DNA of 64,000 nucleotides. Origin: Planctomycetota bacterium (GTDB taxonomy: Bacteria; Planctomycetota; Planctomycetia; Pirellulales; Lacipirellulaceae). A program made the translations under genes and the position numbers. Below the pieces are notes generated by a model, which ran no database searches, had not been told where the DNA came from, and saw nothing but the letters and a program-made list of their open reading frames with translations. Positions 9,525 to 19,032 of the stretch are shown piece after piece. Positions within the stretch are counted from its first letter, which is position 1. Each line of letters opens with the position of its first letter. Where the stretch lies: contig JABDGM010000003.1 of the NCBI GenBank assembly GCA_013286045.1, forward strand, positions 27,208 to 91,207, read 5' to 3'.

Positions 9525-10670
9525 GTGAATCGAACCTATCAACTGAATCGAATCGTACGGGCGGCGCTGGCCTTCGTTGTTTTTTACGTTGGCCAGGCAA
9601 ATGCAGCGCCCTTTAGCAACCTGATCGTATTCGGCGACAGCCTGAGCGATGTGGGTAATATTTCGTACGCTTCCTTCGGGACGAACCCTGGACGTTATTA
9701 TTCGAACGGTCGCTTTTCGAACGGGCCGATCTATGCGGAATCGCTGGCGACGGGTCTTGGGTTGCCGGTGCTTACGCGAAGCACGGCCGGAGGTAATGAC
9801 TACGCCTTCGGCGGCGCGCAAACTACGGGAACCAAGGGCGGGCAAGGACTGTTCATCAATGATGTCGATGAGCAAGTAACCAAGTATCTTTCTACGCACA
9901 ACGGCGTTGCCGATACGCTGTATGACGTGTTCGCGGGCGCGAATGATCTTTTCAACGGGCAAACGAATGTCAGTGTGCCGATTACCAGTTTGCAGACCAG
10001 CATCAATCGGCTGATTTCGAGCGGGGCGCGTCAATTCTTGGTGTTTAATTTGCCGCCGCTTGGGGACACGCCGAAGTATAACGGCAATGCTTCGACGATC
10101 GTGCAGTACAACGCGCTATCGCAGCAGTTTAACGCGGGGTTGGGAACGATGCTTGATGGGCTGCAATCTGCGAACCCGCAAATCAAGATCTATCGATTCG
10201 ACATGTTTGGATTGTTTGAACAGGTGCTCGCGAATCCAGCCGGGTTCGATCTGACGAACGTTACGAGCTCGGCGGCGCCGGGATTAACTACAGGGACGAC
10301 TTCCTACGATACGAGCCGCGAGGTGTCGAATCCGAACCAGTATTTGTTCTGGGATGATGTGCATCCCACGACCGCGGTGCACGCGATTCTTGCCCAGCGG
10401 GTGCTCGACTTGTTTCGTCTGCCGGGCGATTTCAATGGCGACGGCGTAGTGGATGGGGGCGACTATATCTTGTGGCGCGAGGGGCAGAGTCCGTCGCGTA
10501 TTCCGGATGATTACAACGTGTGGCGGACGCATTTTGGGCAGGTTGCGGTGGGAGGCGCTTCGTTGGGTGGAAGTGACTCTTCGGGGAGCGTGCCGGAACC
10601 AGCCGCGGTGGCACTTTGTATCTTAGCGGTTGTTTTTAGCGCCTGTCGTAGAGTCCGGCACGCTGGGTGA
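9525..10670 (+). CDS. secreted SGNH/GDSL hydrolase with dockerin-like repeat and PEP-CTERM tail
   Basis: 381 residues. Signal peptide to about residue 28 (VGQANA). The catalytic domain has block I FGDSLSD (Ser39 nucleophile), the AGGNDYAFGG and AGANDL (block III) motifs, and DDVHPT near residue 285, giving the Asp and His of the triad. The arrangement matches the phospholipase/esterase-type GDSL autotransporter-like family, here without a beta barrel. After it come a dockerin-like Ca-binding segment (DFNGDGVVDGGDYILWREGQ) and a PEP-CTERM tail (VPEPAAVALCILAVV then Arg-rich end), so the enzyme is probably handled by an exosortase. The start is GTG with a weak RBS. The substrate is likely an ester lipid or acetylated polysaccharide, but this is not shown. 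Confidence 0.85.
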   Translation: MNRTYQLNRIVRAALAFVVFYVGQANAAPFSNLIVFGDSLSDVGNISYASFGTNPGRYYSNGRFSNGPIYAESLATGLGLPVLTRSTAGGNDYAFGGAQTTGTKGGQGLFINDVDEQVTKYLSTHNGVADTLYDVFAGANDLFNGQTNVSVPITSLQTSINRLISSGARQFLVFNLPPLGDTPKYNGNASTIVQYNALSQQFNAGLGTMLDGLQSANPQIKIYRFDMFGLFEQVLANPAGFDLTNVTSSAAPGLTTGTTSYDTSREVSNPNQYLFWDDVHPTTAVHAILAQRVLDLFRLPGDFNGDGVVDGGDYILWREGQSPSRIPDDYNVWRTHFGQVAVGGASLGGSDSSGSVPEPAAVALCILAVVFSACRRVRHAG

Positions 10671-10806
10671 GTAAGGCGTTTGGCCATTCTCGTTCCTGGC
10701 GTACGAGCGTACTGCTACCGGATTTTGCGGCCATCCGCTAACGTGAAAGTGCTCGATCACCGAGTTGCGGGGGCAATTCAGTGATCCTTCGGAAGAGGGG
10801 AATCGA

Positions 10807-11736
10807 GTGCAATTGAATTGTACAGAGCACGCGAGTTGCTTTTCTTGCCGTCGAACCCGGAGGGAAACGGCGTTTACTCTTGTCGAGCTGCTGGTCGTGA
10901 TCGCGATCATCGGCACGCTCGTCGCGCTGTTATTGCCTGCGGTGCAGCATGCGCGGGAGGCAGCGCGGCGAACGTCGTGCGCCAATAACACCAAGCAAAT
11001 CGGACTGGCGATTGCCGGTTATCAGCTTTCGAAGAACATCTACCCGCCAAGTAATACCGATACGTTGCTAGTGTGGGACGACGGTGGCGTGCTGCGCAAT
11101 CAGAGTTGGGCGAGCGTGATTTTGCCTTACTTTGAAGAAGGCGGGCTGGCAGACAAAGTTGACTTCACGGTTTCGTCGATGGCGGCGACGAATCAACCTG
11201 CCGCGGCAATTCCGTTGGCGATTTATCGGTGCCCTTCGTACACGGGAGCGGCGCTGACGGCCGACTCGCACTACCCGCCCGGCAAATATGCGATTGGCAA
11301 TTATGTATCGATTGGTGCGACTGATGTGGATCACCTGTACTCCGTCGGGCTGAAGCCGGAGGGAGTGATTTATCCGGTGTCGAAGGTACGGCCAGTCGAC
11401 GTGACGGATGGGCTATCAAAAACGATGTTCATTTCGGAGAGCCGCGAGGAGCGGATGCGGGTGTGGATCGATGGGCGGACTGCGGCGTACACCGCCCTGC
11501 CCTATGGCGACGGAAGCCCGGTCTTTGGTACGCCAGTGAGTGCGCTCAATTACAAACCTTACTACAACGATGGCGATGTTGATTGCGAGTATGGGCCATC
11601 GAGTATGCATGTGGGAGGCGTTTATCATCTGTTCGGCGATGGGTCGGTACATTTCTTGTCGGACAAGATTAGCTCTACGGTGTATGTCGCGCTGTGCACG
11701 CGCGCTGGTGGCGAGGTAGTCCAGGATGTCGATTAA
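10807..11736 (+). CDS. DUF1559 pseudopilin-like protein
   Basis: 309 residues from the GTG at 10807, with GAGGGG upstream; the frame extends to a TTG at 10765 that lacks one. The type IV prepilin signature is [20 protein letters not shown], followed by the family motif [16 protein letters not shown], where the Cys and Arg residues are conserved in DUF1559. The rest is the DUF1559 body with two Cys near CPSY, ending in the typical [11 protein letters not shown] ... [14 protein letters not shown]. Planctomycetes carry dozens of these proteins. They are probably processed by a prepilin peptidase and placed at the cell surface; roles are mostly unknown. Its stop overlaps the start of the HEAT-repeat lipoprotein by 11 bases, so the two are translationally coupled. 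Confidence 0.88.
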   Translation: MQLNCTEHASCFSCRRTRRETAFTLVELLVVIAIIGTLVALLLPAVQHAREAARRTSCANNTKQIGLAIAGYQLSKNIYPPSNTDTLLVWDDGGVLRNQSWASVILPYFEEGGLADKVDFTVSSMAATNQPAAAIPLAIYRCPSYTGAALTADSHYPPGKYAIGNYVSIGATDVDHLYSVGLKPEGVIYPVSKVRPVDVTDGLSKTMFISESREERMRVWIDGRTAAYTALPYGDGSPVFGTPVSALNYKPYYNDGDVDCEYGPSSMHVGGVYHLFGDGSVHFLSDKISSTVYVALCTRAGGEVVQDVD

Positions 11737-12385
11737 TCTCTTGGTCCGCAGGTCGTACGTTGCTTTGTGCGTCATCGTTTGCGGTTGCGGCGGCGATGCG
11801 GCGAGCAAGCTCGTGGCGGAACTTGGCGACAGTGAAGCACCTGTGCGGCGGACCGCCGTGCGCGCTCTCGCGGAACGATCAATTGCGGACGACCGTGTGG
11901 TGGCGGCGCTCACGAAGTGCGTCGCTGATAGCGATGCGGAGGTCAGATACTTCTCAATTGAGGCGCTCGGGAAAACTGGGTCGGACGCGAAATCAAGTTT
12001 GGGGGCATTGAAACTCGCGTTGCAGGACGCGGAACCTCGCGTGCGTTTGGCCGCAGCATTGGCGATGGCGCGAATCGATCCGCAGGATCGCAGTTTCATG
12101 CCGACGCTCGTCAGCTCGATGCGCGAGGGGGATGGGGGCACGCTGCGGGAAGTCGGCTCGCTGGGACCGAGCGCGGTTTGGGCTGTGCCGACGCTCTGCG
12201 AGCTAGTGTCGCATCCGTTGCCGCAGGTGCGGGTGTTGGCGGAACACGATTTAGGGCGGATCGGGCCGGAAGCGAGCAGCGCGTTGCCGGCGCTTCAGGC
12301 AGCGATGCAGGATTCGAACCCGGCAGTGAAGCGGGCCGCGGAGGAGGCTTCGAAGCAGATCCACCGGCAGAAGCCCGGCGGTTAA
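11726..12385 (+). CDS. HEAT-repeat lipoprotein
   Basis: 219 residues. The start is ATG at 11726, inside the end of the DUF1559 gene. An N-terminal hydrophobic stretch ends in VIVCGC followed by Gly-Gly-Asp, resembling a lipobox with Cys21 as the lipidated residue. The rest is built of about five HEAT/PBS-lyase-like helical repeats, each with the pattern of a paired helix starting LVAEL/ALTKCV/ALKLAL and containing D-x-x-VR-x-x-A ([55 protein letters not shown]). Such solenoids bind other proteins. The coupling to the pseudopilin-like gene suggests the two act together at the envelope. No enzyme motif is present. Confidence 0.75.
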   Translation: MSINLLVRRSYVALCVIVCGCGGDAASKLVAELGDSEAPVRRTAVRALAERSIADDRVVAALTKCVADSDAEVRYFSIEALGKTGSDAKSSLGALKLALQDAEPRVRLAAALAMARIDPQDRSFMPTLVSSMREGDGGTLREVGSLGPSAVWAVPTLCELVSHPLPQVRVLAEHDLGRIGPEASSALPALQAAMQDSNPAVKRAAEEASKQIHRQKPGG

Positions 12386-12483
12386 GTTCTTCCGGAGCCC
12401 GCGTCCAGCGCACTCTCTTCGTTGGCTTTCAGTATCGGTGCGTTCGCACGGAACTATTCGTTGCGCCGCTGCTCCCGCCTCGA

Positions 12484-13155
12484 CTAACGCAGGCGGCGCG
12501 AGGACGCGAACAAAAGGCCAACGAGCGTCATTCCCAGCAGGATGCTTGACGGCTCAGGGACTTGTGGGATGCCTGAGTTCATCGGCGTGGGCGACGTGTT
12601 TTCCGTGAAGGGGCCGGTACCATTGGGTACGCGGCTGATGGATGTGGTGTCGGTGTCGATGTACTGAGTGGACTGACCGAGAGACGCAAGCAAAGTTGTA
12701 TCTGGCGGGTTGTTGCTGCCACCGTAAACGATGGCGTCAACGAGATTCGTCGTGGTGGCCGGTGTGCCCAGGGGAAAATCGGTGGCATTGCCCAAGTAGA
12801 GGGCTACGGCGTCGGCGCCGTTTTGGAGCGTCGTGGTCGGAAAGAGGACGTCCGGCGTGGGAACCACTCCCGGATTGCCCAAGAGGAAGAATCCCGTGTT
12901 GCCGAGTTGATAGCCATCCAAGTCAAACGACAGATAGGAGGCATCGGTGGCGCCATTGATAAAGACAACGACGTAACCGTTGAGGCTAAGATTGGCAGGA
13001 CCGCTGAGCTCGACGAATTCTTGCAGGTCGGTCGAGCCGGTTTGGTTGGCGTCGATTTCGTTGATGACGACTGCGGCCTGGCTTGAGAACGCAATTGCGA
13101 GGCACGTGGCGATTGTCGCCAAGAAGGTTAAAGAACGAACTTGGTTGGCAGTCAT
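12484..13155 (-). CDS. secreted lamin-tail-domain protein with PEP-CTERM tail
   Basis: 223 residues with a strong RBS (GAGGGGGG) before the ATG. Signal peptide ends near SSQA (residue 27). The body reads as a lamin-tail (LTD) domain: VVINEIDANQTG, then STDLQEFVELSGPANLSLNGY and the V-F-N-G-x-x-D-x-S-Y type strands, ending with ISRVPNGTGPF. LTD domains are common in secreted bacterial nucleases and surface proteins; here no catalytic domain accompanies it. The C-terminus VPEPSSILLGMTLVGLLF plus Arg-Arg is a canonical PEP-CTERM exosortase signal. The gene is convergent with the HEAT-repeat gene. Its role is probably adhesion or matrix; this is inferred from domain type only. Confidence 0.85.
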   Translation of the reverse strand: MTANQVRSLTFLATIATCLAIAFSSQAAVVINEIDANQTGSTDLQEFVELSGPANLSLNGYVVVFINGATDASYLSFDLDGYQLGNTGFFLLGNPGVVPTPDVLFPTTTLQNGADAVALYLGNATDFPLGTPATTTNLVDAIVYGGSNNPPDTTLLASLGQSTQYIDTDTTSISRVPNGTGPFTENTSPTPMNSGIPQVPEPSSILLGMTLVGLLFASSRRLR

Positions 13156-13270
13156 TAGCGATCCCCCCTCGGTGCAAGTGAAGTTCAGTGACGTTTAGGA
13201 TAGTTGACGGTGGGGGCTGGGTAAAGGAATTTGTGGGGTCGGAGCGGGAGGCGGCCGGGGGGCGCGCACC

Positions 13271-13290
13271 GCTGCGCGTTGCGGCTAAAC
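13271..13290. repeat. dispersed repeat ending in GCGGCTAAAC, copy 1
   Basis: gctgcgcgttgcggctaaac; 19 of 20 bases match 27577-27596. It is in the gap between the lamin-tail gene and the 3' end of the LptD-like gene. Confidence 0.5.
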
Positions 13291-13315
13291 GAGGACGTTG
13301 CGGGAGGCGTGCGCG

Positions 13316-16135
13316 TTATTCGAGGCCGTTGACGCCGACGGGGTCGATTTCGATACCGGTGTGAGCGGTCGTTTGAAGTTTCGGCAGGAAGCGCGGTTCA
13401 ATCAGGAAATGAGCGCCGACAGTGCCCTTGGAGGCGTCGACGTTGGCGCCAACCGTCATCAGCAACGATTCGCCGATGCGGGTGAAGGAGAACGCCTGGC
13501 CGATGTTGCCGGTGGGGCCGAAGTCGAGGGAGGAACTGGCGGAGCCAATCCACTTTTCGGTCATGCGATAATTGACAGCCGCGGTAAGTACGTCGGCCTC
13601 GAACAGGCCGGTGGCGGCGCGGAAGCCGAGGTAAAAGTTGCCGGTTTTTGGGCGGGTGATGAGCATGCCAAGGCTGGCAGTTTTCAAGCCGTCGCCGAAC
13701 GTGTCGGCGTATCCGTCGCTTAGGATTGAGAAGCGATCGCCCAGGTACCAATGCCAGTCGTAGTTGATGAGGCCGACGCTGGAGCCGAAGTCATCGCGGT
13801 TGGCGTTCGGGAAGATGGTGGCGTCGGCATCGAAGGTCATCCAGTCGACGACGTGTTCGTCGCCGGGGCCGCCGTGTCGGGTTTGCAGGCGGTGGTGCAT
13901 TCCGAGGCGCACGGCGGTCAGATCGTCTGCAACTTCGCTGGAGGGCGAGGTGACCCAATCTTGCAGGCCGTAACGAAGCGCGTAATAGCGCGGATCGAAT
14001 TTTGGGTTGATGGTCGATGGCGTACCGGGGGCACCAGGAATGTAGTAATTGTTCGGCAGGATGCCACCGAATGGATCGAAGAACAGTCGGCGCTGGAACT
14101 CTTCGATCGAGGTGTCCTCGAGTTCATCGTATTCAGGGAAGCGGCTTAGGTCTTGGGTAGAGTCGGCGTAGGAGAACTGAGCGTCGAAGACAACCTTGTG
14201 GGCGAGGCCATTGAGGTTGAACAGCGGTTCTTGGATCGATGGGTCGGCATACCAGAATGGAATGCTGGCTCGGACGCCGGTGTTGATGTACGCGCGATCG
14301 ACCGGGTTGCCATTGATATCTTCGCCAGCGTGGTAGAGTTCGCCGAGCACGAATGGAACGACTTTGAAGGGTGCGAGATCAATCGGGTAATCGAGCTCAT
14401 TGCGAGTGACGAAGCGCCCGCCCTGACCGGAGATGGGATTGCCATTTGAATCGTCTTCCCACGGGAAGCGCGAGAACTGCGATAGCAAAGTTGGATTGGT
14501 CGGGTTGGTGGCGACGCCGATGTTGGCGTAGGCCACGTTGGAGTGCTCGTACCAAGTTATGTTGTCGTCGAGCAGTGGTTCGCCGAGCCAGAAGTGGTCG
14601 AGCCGCGGCAGCCATTGCGTTTCTGTAAAGAAGTCGTTGATTCGACCGTTGGCCTCGATCGAGATCGCCTGGTTGTCGTACGTGCGTTTGAGGCGCACGC
14701 CCGTGGTCTGGTCCTTATTGTCGTCCCAATCGTTTTTGTAATACTCTTCGTCGAACGTGCGGTCGCTGAGCCAGCCGACTTCGCCTTGCACGACCCAATC
14801 GTCGAGCAGGCCACCCTTGATTTGTTGGCGGTGATTCCAGAAGACGCGGAAGCGGGAGTCTTTTTCGGGATCGATGTCGCGGCGTTCACGGCCGAGGTTA
14901 TCGACGCCGTGGTCTTGAATGAAAAAGGCATCGAACCGGCCGCTGGTGGGACCGTCGATTGAAAAGAAGGAGTCGCGATTGTATTGGACGCCGGTGCCGA
15001 TGCCGAGACCGCGCTCGCTCAAGTAGTCGATGTCGGCGTCCCACTTCACGCCCTGGGGCCGCTGCATGCCGAGGAGTTGGAAGGTGTCGAACTTAAAGAG
15101 TGTTTGGTAGCCAAATACACCGTCGTGTTTGAAGCGGAAGCTTTCGATGTAATAGTGCGGATCGTCCAGGTCGAGTTGCAACGAAGGATAGTAGAAGACG
15201 GGCACGTCGCCGATGTAAACGTAGTTGTCCGTACCTTGGGCGAGGCGGCGGTGGGCGACGAGCGGTTGGCCGGTGATTGGATCAACGGCTGGAGCGCCGG
15301 TGACAGGATCGACGACAGGATTTTGAAGGTCTTCGAACTGGATTTCGTTGGCGGTGAACGCGTAGCTCGGGTCTTCCAGGCGGCTGGTGGTGACGAGTCC
15401 GTTTTGGGCGGCGAAGTGAGAGTCGTCGAGTTGGCGGATGACTGACGCGCGAAGGCGGACCAAGCCCACGGAATTCAAGTTGTGAATTGCGGGCACGGGG
15501 GCGATCAATTCACCGTTGATCTGGAGGCCAATCTGGCGGCGGACGTCGTAGAACATGCGATCGGCTAGCTCGGTGCGATCGCCTTGGCGGAAGACGATGT
15601 TGCCTTCCATGTAGATTTCAAGGGGCGTATCGGCCGATTGAGTTGTGCCGGCGAGACCACTGCCAGTATCAAGACCCCAGATCACGACGCGGTCGGTTTC
15701 GATATCGACGTCGCCCAACGGGCCGAGTGTGGACGGGAGCTTGTCATTGGATAGACCTTGGATAACGACGTTCACGCCGCCGCTGATGACGGTGACTTTT
15801 TGGCCGTCGGGCATCGTGAATGATTCGGCGGACGGGCCCATGCCTTCGGACCGAGGGAAGACTTGAATCTTGCGGAATGCGGAAATCGGCGGCCGTGTGG
15901 GCATTGGCGCAGGCACGGTTTGTGGCGGCGCGAAGGGGACGGCCGGAAGCTGCGCCATTTGAACGGGCGCGGGGTCGGTGGAAGGTAGCCTCGTCATTCC
16001 TCCGGAAGGCGGCGGTTGAGCCGACGAGAGATTGCAAAGTGCAAATTGCAGAATGCAAATTGCAAATGGCAGCAGCGATCGGCGCGCACGGCGGGCGCGG
16101 AGATTGCGTCGGGGTGCTCGAAGGCACCCGCTCAT
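13316..16135 (-). CDS. lptD: LptD/OstA-like outer-membrane assembly protein
   Basis: 939 residues from the ATG at 16133-16135; the frame is open to a GTG at 16273, which adds 46 residues without signal character. After an Arg-rich n-region and hydrophobic core (residues 20-38, cleavage near LSSAQ) there is a Pro-rich linker, then an OstA-like periplasmic part (LEIYMEGNIVFRQGDRTELADRMFYDV) and the long LptD barrel, with VPVFYYPSLQL, GYQTLFKFDTFQLLG, WDADIDYLSERGLGIGTGVQY and many alternating aromatic strands to the C-terminus. LptD inserts lipopolysaccharide into the outer membrane; many planctomycetes carry the homologue. A TTGACC-18-TATAAT promoter lies upstream. The hydrophobic core of the signal peptide is encoded by a low-complexity repeat (16031-16068). 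Confidence 0.8.
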   Translation of the reverse strand: MSGCLRAPRRNLRARRARRSLLPFAICILQFALCNLSSAQPPPSGGMTRLPSTDPAPVQMAQLPAVPFAPPQTVPAPMPTRPPISAFRKIQVFPRSEGMGPSAESFTMPDGQKVTVISGGVNVVIQGLSNDKLPSTLGPLGDVDIETDRVVIWGLDTGSGLAGTTQSADTPLEIYMEGNIVFRQGDRTELADRMFYDVRRQIGLQINGELIAPVPAIHNLNSVGLVRLRASVIRQLDDSHFAAQNGLVTTSRLEDPSYAFTANEIQFEDLQNPVVDPVTGAPAVDPITGQPLVAHRRLAQGTDNYVYIGDVPVFYYPSLQLDLDDPHYYIESFRFKHDGVFGYQTLFKFDTFQLLGMQRPQGVKWDADIDYLSERGLGIGTGVQYNRDSFFSIDGPTSGRFDAFFIQDHGVDNLGRERRDIDPEKDSRFRVFWNHRQQIKGGLLDDWVVQGEVGWLSDRTFDEEYYKNDWDDNKDQTTGVRLKRTYDNQAISIEANGRINDFFTETQWLPRLDHFWLGEPLLDDNITWYEHSNVAYANIGVATNPTNPTLLSQFSRFPWEDDSNGNPISGQGGRFVTRNELDYPIDLAPFKVVPFVLGELYHAGEDINGNPVDRAYINTGVRASIPFWYADPSIQEPLFNLNGLAHKVVFDAQFSYADSTQDLSRFPEYDELEDTSIEEFQRRLFFDPFGGILPNNYYIPGAPGTPSTINPKFDPRYYALRYGLQDWVTSPSSEVADDLTAVRLGMHHRLQTRHGGPGDEHVVDWMTFDADATIFPNANRDDFGSSVGLINYDWHWYLGDRFSILSDGYADTFGDGLKTASLGMLITRPKTGNFYLGFRAATGLFEADVLTAAVNYRMTEKWIGSASSSLDFGPTGNIGQAFSFTRIGESLLMTVGANVDASKGTVGAHFLIEPRFLPKLQTTAHTGIEIDPVGVNGLE
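16031..16068. repeat. TGCAAAT-type low-complexity repeat inside the LptD signal peptide
   Basis: Four to five imperfect units of the form TTGCAAAT/TTGCAGAAT in tandem, about 8-10 bases each. On the minus strand they encode FAICILQFALCN, the hydrophobic core of the signal peptide. Repeats of this kind are otherwise known as intergenic sequence in planctomycete genomes. Confidence 0.6.
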
Positions 16136-16290
16136 CGCGATGGATTTACGAGACGAGATCAGACTGGCATCCTTGCCTGAAAAGTGCGCACGCATGGCGA
16201 GCGCGTATTTATCGCGCGGCAATCGGCTCGTTGTGCGTAACACAAAGCGACGCAAACGATTAGGAAATGCCACAACGAAAAATGCGGCGG

Positions 16291-16320
16291 ATTATAAGAG
16301 CGCGGCGCGCCAGCGGTCAA
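16291..16320 (-). promoter_or_regulatory. sigma-70 promoter of the LptD-like gene
   Basis: On the minus strand TTGACC (16315-16320) and TATAAT (16291-16296) are separated by 18 bases. Transcription should begin near 16284, giving a leader of about 150 bases if the ATG at 16135 is used, or about 10 bases if the GTG at 16273 is used. Confidence 0.65.
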
Positions 16321-16453
16321 TCGCGGTTAACGTCGCTAGCGACTCGCGCAACATGATCGATGGCAACGAGTTGGATCGCGCGATAGCAGTGCAGCAAAGT
16401 GTGCGGGCGCGCGACTCGCGGTTGGATCTCGAAATGCGCCGGTGCTAACGGTG

Positions 16454-18805
16454 CTACTGGTTTAGTGTGTAGAGCAGTACGTTGAGGCCGATGCGGGCGG
16501 CGTCTTGCTGAATGTAGCCGCGGCAACCGACAGCCTCATGGCTTTCCAGGGCGCAGCTAATGTCGTAAGGCGAGAAGATTACGGCCCAGCGGTGATCAAG
16601 CTGAATGCCTTCGATTTCGGGCGTCACCTGTCGAATGCGAGCCGCGACGGGTTGATTGTCGCCGTTGGCGGCGGCGGGGTCGCGGAGCGAGACGTTGCGG
16701 ATATCGTAACCGCCAAAGGCATTCGTAAAGATCGGATCGGTCGCTGGAATTCGTTCGAAAGCGTGTCCCGGAAGTGCTGCTGAAATTTCGCGGCGCAAGG
16801 CCGTGGCGAACGGCTTGCTGGCACAGATCGAATCGGCGAGCACGGTTCCGCCGCGTTCAAGGTATTCCTTGAGGTGCGTGCGCTCGGCGTCGGTGAGGTG
16901 GAAATCGTACCGGCCGTGCATAAAGGCAAGGTGATATCGAAACAGGCTGGGATCGGAGATGTTGATCAGATCGGGGGCAGCACGAACTTGGAGCTTCAAC
17001 TCGCCTTGCGACGCGGTGCGGAGCAGATTGAGTAGCGCGCCGGGCGCATCGTTGCAGCCGCCGCCGTGTCGGAGCTTCGCGATTTCGATGACGCCGCGGG
17101 AAGTTTTGTCGTTGACAGCGTCGGCGGCGAGCGGCGTCTCGAAGCTCTGCTCTTTGCCTTTGGGTTCACGGTTAGTGGCGTACGTGAGCACATTGACTCC
17201 GATCGCGAGGGCATCGGTGATGTGCTGGACGACGTCGGCCGGGTAGTGGCTCCATTGGCCGGGGCGAGCTAGTTCCCAGAAGCACGACAGATCTTGATCG
17301 CAGTAGACGACGCACGTGCGGCAGCCGTACTCGACGCCGTAGAGGTGCCCGACGTAGGGCGAGTCGGGTCGCACCATATCTTGCATGCGCCACACCGGAT
17401 GGCCGGGCGGTATAGGTTGCAATTTGTATTCGGGCTCGGGGAAGACGGCCGTGAGCAGTTGACGCATGCCGGAATCGAATCGGCTCGAATCTTTACAGCA
17501 GGCCTCGGCGAAGATGAATCCACCGCGGTCGACGTAGTCGCGCAACTTCTGAGCTTGGGGCAGCAGATTGGGCGCTTGGCTGCCGCTGATGTAGAGAACC
17601 GGCGCTTGCAGCAAGTCTTCGACGCTGGCTTTCGTCGGATCCATGACTTGCCAGGTAAGACCGAGATTCCAAGCGTCTTCGGTGTATTCGGTGAGATGGG
17701 CGGCGTCGCGGCGGTGTTGATTCCAGATGTCGTTGTCACCGTACTTGAGTTTCGCCATGACGATCGGGCGGCGCCCCTTTGATAAGAACAGCAGCGCCAT
17801 CGGCGTGCTGATCCACTCCTTAGTTTCGGCGTACCAGGAGCCTTTCCAAAAATGAGAGAGTGAATCCTGTTCGCGGATGAGAAGTTCGGCGCCCTCGCGG
17901 TACCAATCGTGCTCGCCAATGAATCGGCGACCGGTGAGGCGGCCGGCGCGCTCCAGACCGTAGAGATAGTAGTAGAGGCAGGCTTGCCCACCGCCGGCGG
18001 GGCGCGGGTTGTGGTTCACGGAGAAATGCGTCGCTAGCCAATCGACGGCGCGGTCGAGTTTGTCATCGACTTCGTGAGGGCGGCAGCAAACGACTTTACC
18101 GTCCTCGACAGACGCGTCGCCCGATTCGAGCGCGGCGGTGGAGACGGCGAGTCCGCCGATGCCGGCGCATGTCATGCTGCCCGTGCCGGAGTCGCCGGGG
18201 ACGTAACCCCAAGAGCCGTCGTCGTTTTGCGTGGAGCGCCAATAGTTGGCAGCGAGCGTCCAAGTGTCGCGGCTGACGTCGACCCCTGCGTGTTGGGCAT
18301 CGTAGAGCGCGAGCACGGCGAATTGCGAATTGCTGTTATCGCCGCCGGGGCCGGGATAGGACCAAGCGCCTTTGCGTTGACCTTCTTTAATTTGGTGCTC
18401 TTCTAGCCACTTCACGTTGCGGCGGATGATGAGCAGGTCCTTTTTGGGATCGGCAGCGCAGAGGACCATCGTCTGTAGTGAAATCGTGTACGTTTTATCG
18501 AGATCCAGGCTGCGAAGATGGTCAACCGCTTTGCTAACGACGGGGTCGTCGGCCGGCACGCCGGAATTAATCAGGGCGAGGGTGCAGAGCGCGGTGACGC
18601 CGCCGTCGTAACCGGGGAGTTCATTCCAGGATCCGCGAGGTCCTTGCTGGCGTTTGAGATAGGCGATGCCGTGATCAATCGCGGACATCACTTGGGTCGC
18701 GTCGATTGGCTGTTCGGCTGGCTTTTGAGCCAAGGCTTCGGCCGGCGATACAACTGCTACGATCGGCAAGATCGCAACACAAAATAGCGCGGCAGGGAGC
18801 CTCAT
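16454..18805 (-). CDS. secreted toroid-repeat protein with two DUF4159-like domains
   Basis: 783 residues with AAGGA before the ATG and a signal peptide cleaved near ALAQ (residue 27). Residues 35-350 are an alpha/alpha toroid of the prenyltransferase/squalene-cyclase repeat type (GIAYLKRQQGPRGSWNELPGYDGGVTAL, WRSTQNDDGSWGYVPG, CLYYYLYGLERAG). Two DUF4159-like regions follow, around 390-540 (APVLYISGSQ, LRDYVDRGGFIFAEACC) and 600-783 (HLAFMHGRYDFHLTDAERTHLKEYLERGGTVLADSIC, ending AVIFSPYDISCALE). DUF4159 is a degenerate glutamine-amidotransferase-like fold. The gene is divergent from moxR, a linkage often seen in planctomycetes, so it probably belongs to the same MoxR/DUF58/VWA system. Cyclase catalytic Asp motifs are not seen, so a binding role is more likely than terpene cyclisation. 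Confidence 0.8.
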   Translation of the reverse strand: MRLPAALFCVAILPIVAVVSPAEALAQKPAEQPIDATQVMSAIDHGIAYLKRQQGPRGSWNELPGYDGGVTALCTLALINSGVPADDPVVSKAVDHLRSLDLDKTYTISLQTMVLCAADPKKDLLIIRRNVKWLEEHQIKEGQRKGAWSYPGPGGDNSNSQFAVLALYDAQHAGVDVSRDTWTLAANYWRSTQNDDGSWGYVPGDSGTGSMTCAGIGGLAVSTAALESGDASVEDGKVVCCRPHEVDDKLDRAVDWLATHFSVNHNPRPAGGGQACLYYYLYGLERAGRLTGRRFIGEHDWYREGAELLIREQDSLSHFWKGSWYAETKEWISTPMALLFLSKGRRPIVMAKLKYGDNDIWNQHRRDAAHLTEYTEDAWNLGLTWQVMDPTKASVEDLLQAPVLYISGSQAPNLLPQAQKLRDYVDRGGFIFAEACCKDSSRFDSGMRQLLTAVFPEPEYKLQPIPPGHPVWRMQDMVRPDSPYVGHLYGVEYGCRTCVVYCDQDLSCFWELARPGQWSHYPADVVQHITDALAIGVNVLTYATNREPKGKEQSFETPLAADAVNDKTSRGVIEIAKLRHGGGCNDAPGALLNLLRTASQGELKLQVRAAPDLINISDPSLFRYHLAFMHGRYDFHLTDAERTHLKEYLERGGTVLADSICASKPFATALRREISAALPGHAFERIPATDPIFTNAFGGYDIRNVSLRDPAAANGDNQPVAARIRQVTPEIEGIQLDHRWAVIFSPYDISCALESHEAVGCRGYIQQDAARIGLNVLLYTLNQ

Positions 18806-18939
18806 CCGATATCCTTCGCGGGCGAGCCAGCAAACTGTCTGTAAGTAGTTTACGATTCAGAGGTTGAGGCGGCAACGCTCGGCGGCACCGAGTGATTGTC
18901 GCTTGTGTATGGCACCTATAGAATGCGAGTGGACTCACT

Positions 18940-19020
18940 GTCCGTTGTCCGTGGTCAGTGATCCGTCAGCTCGAAATAGCCGCGACTGGTGAATTGCGAC
19001 GGACGTCTGACAACGGACCA
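18940..19020. repeat. CCGTTGTCCGTGG-type inverted repeat in the moxR promoter gap
   Basis: TCCGTTGTC (18941-18949) and GACAACGGA (19009-19017) are inverse complements, with further CCGTGGTC/GACCACGG-like words around them. It occupies the gap between the divergent toroid and moxR genes and reaches to a few bases before the moxR ATG. Confidence 0.55.
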
Positions 19021-19032
19021 CGGACGAATTTC

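Noticed and set aside
13316..16273. Full-length start of the LptD-like protein at GTG 16273
   Set aside because: It would put 46 extra residues before the signal peptide; the ATG at 16135 gives a regular n-region. Not excluded, since the promoter would allow it.
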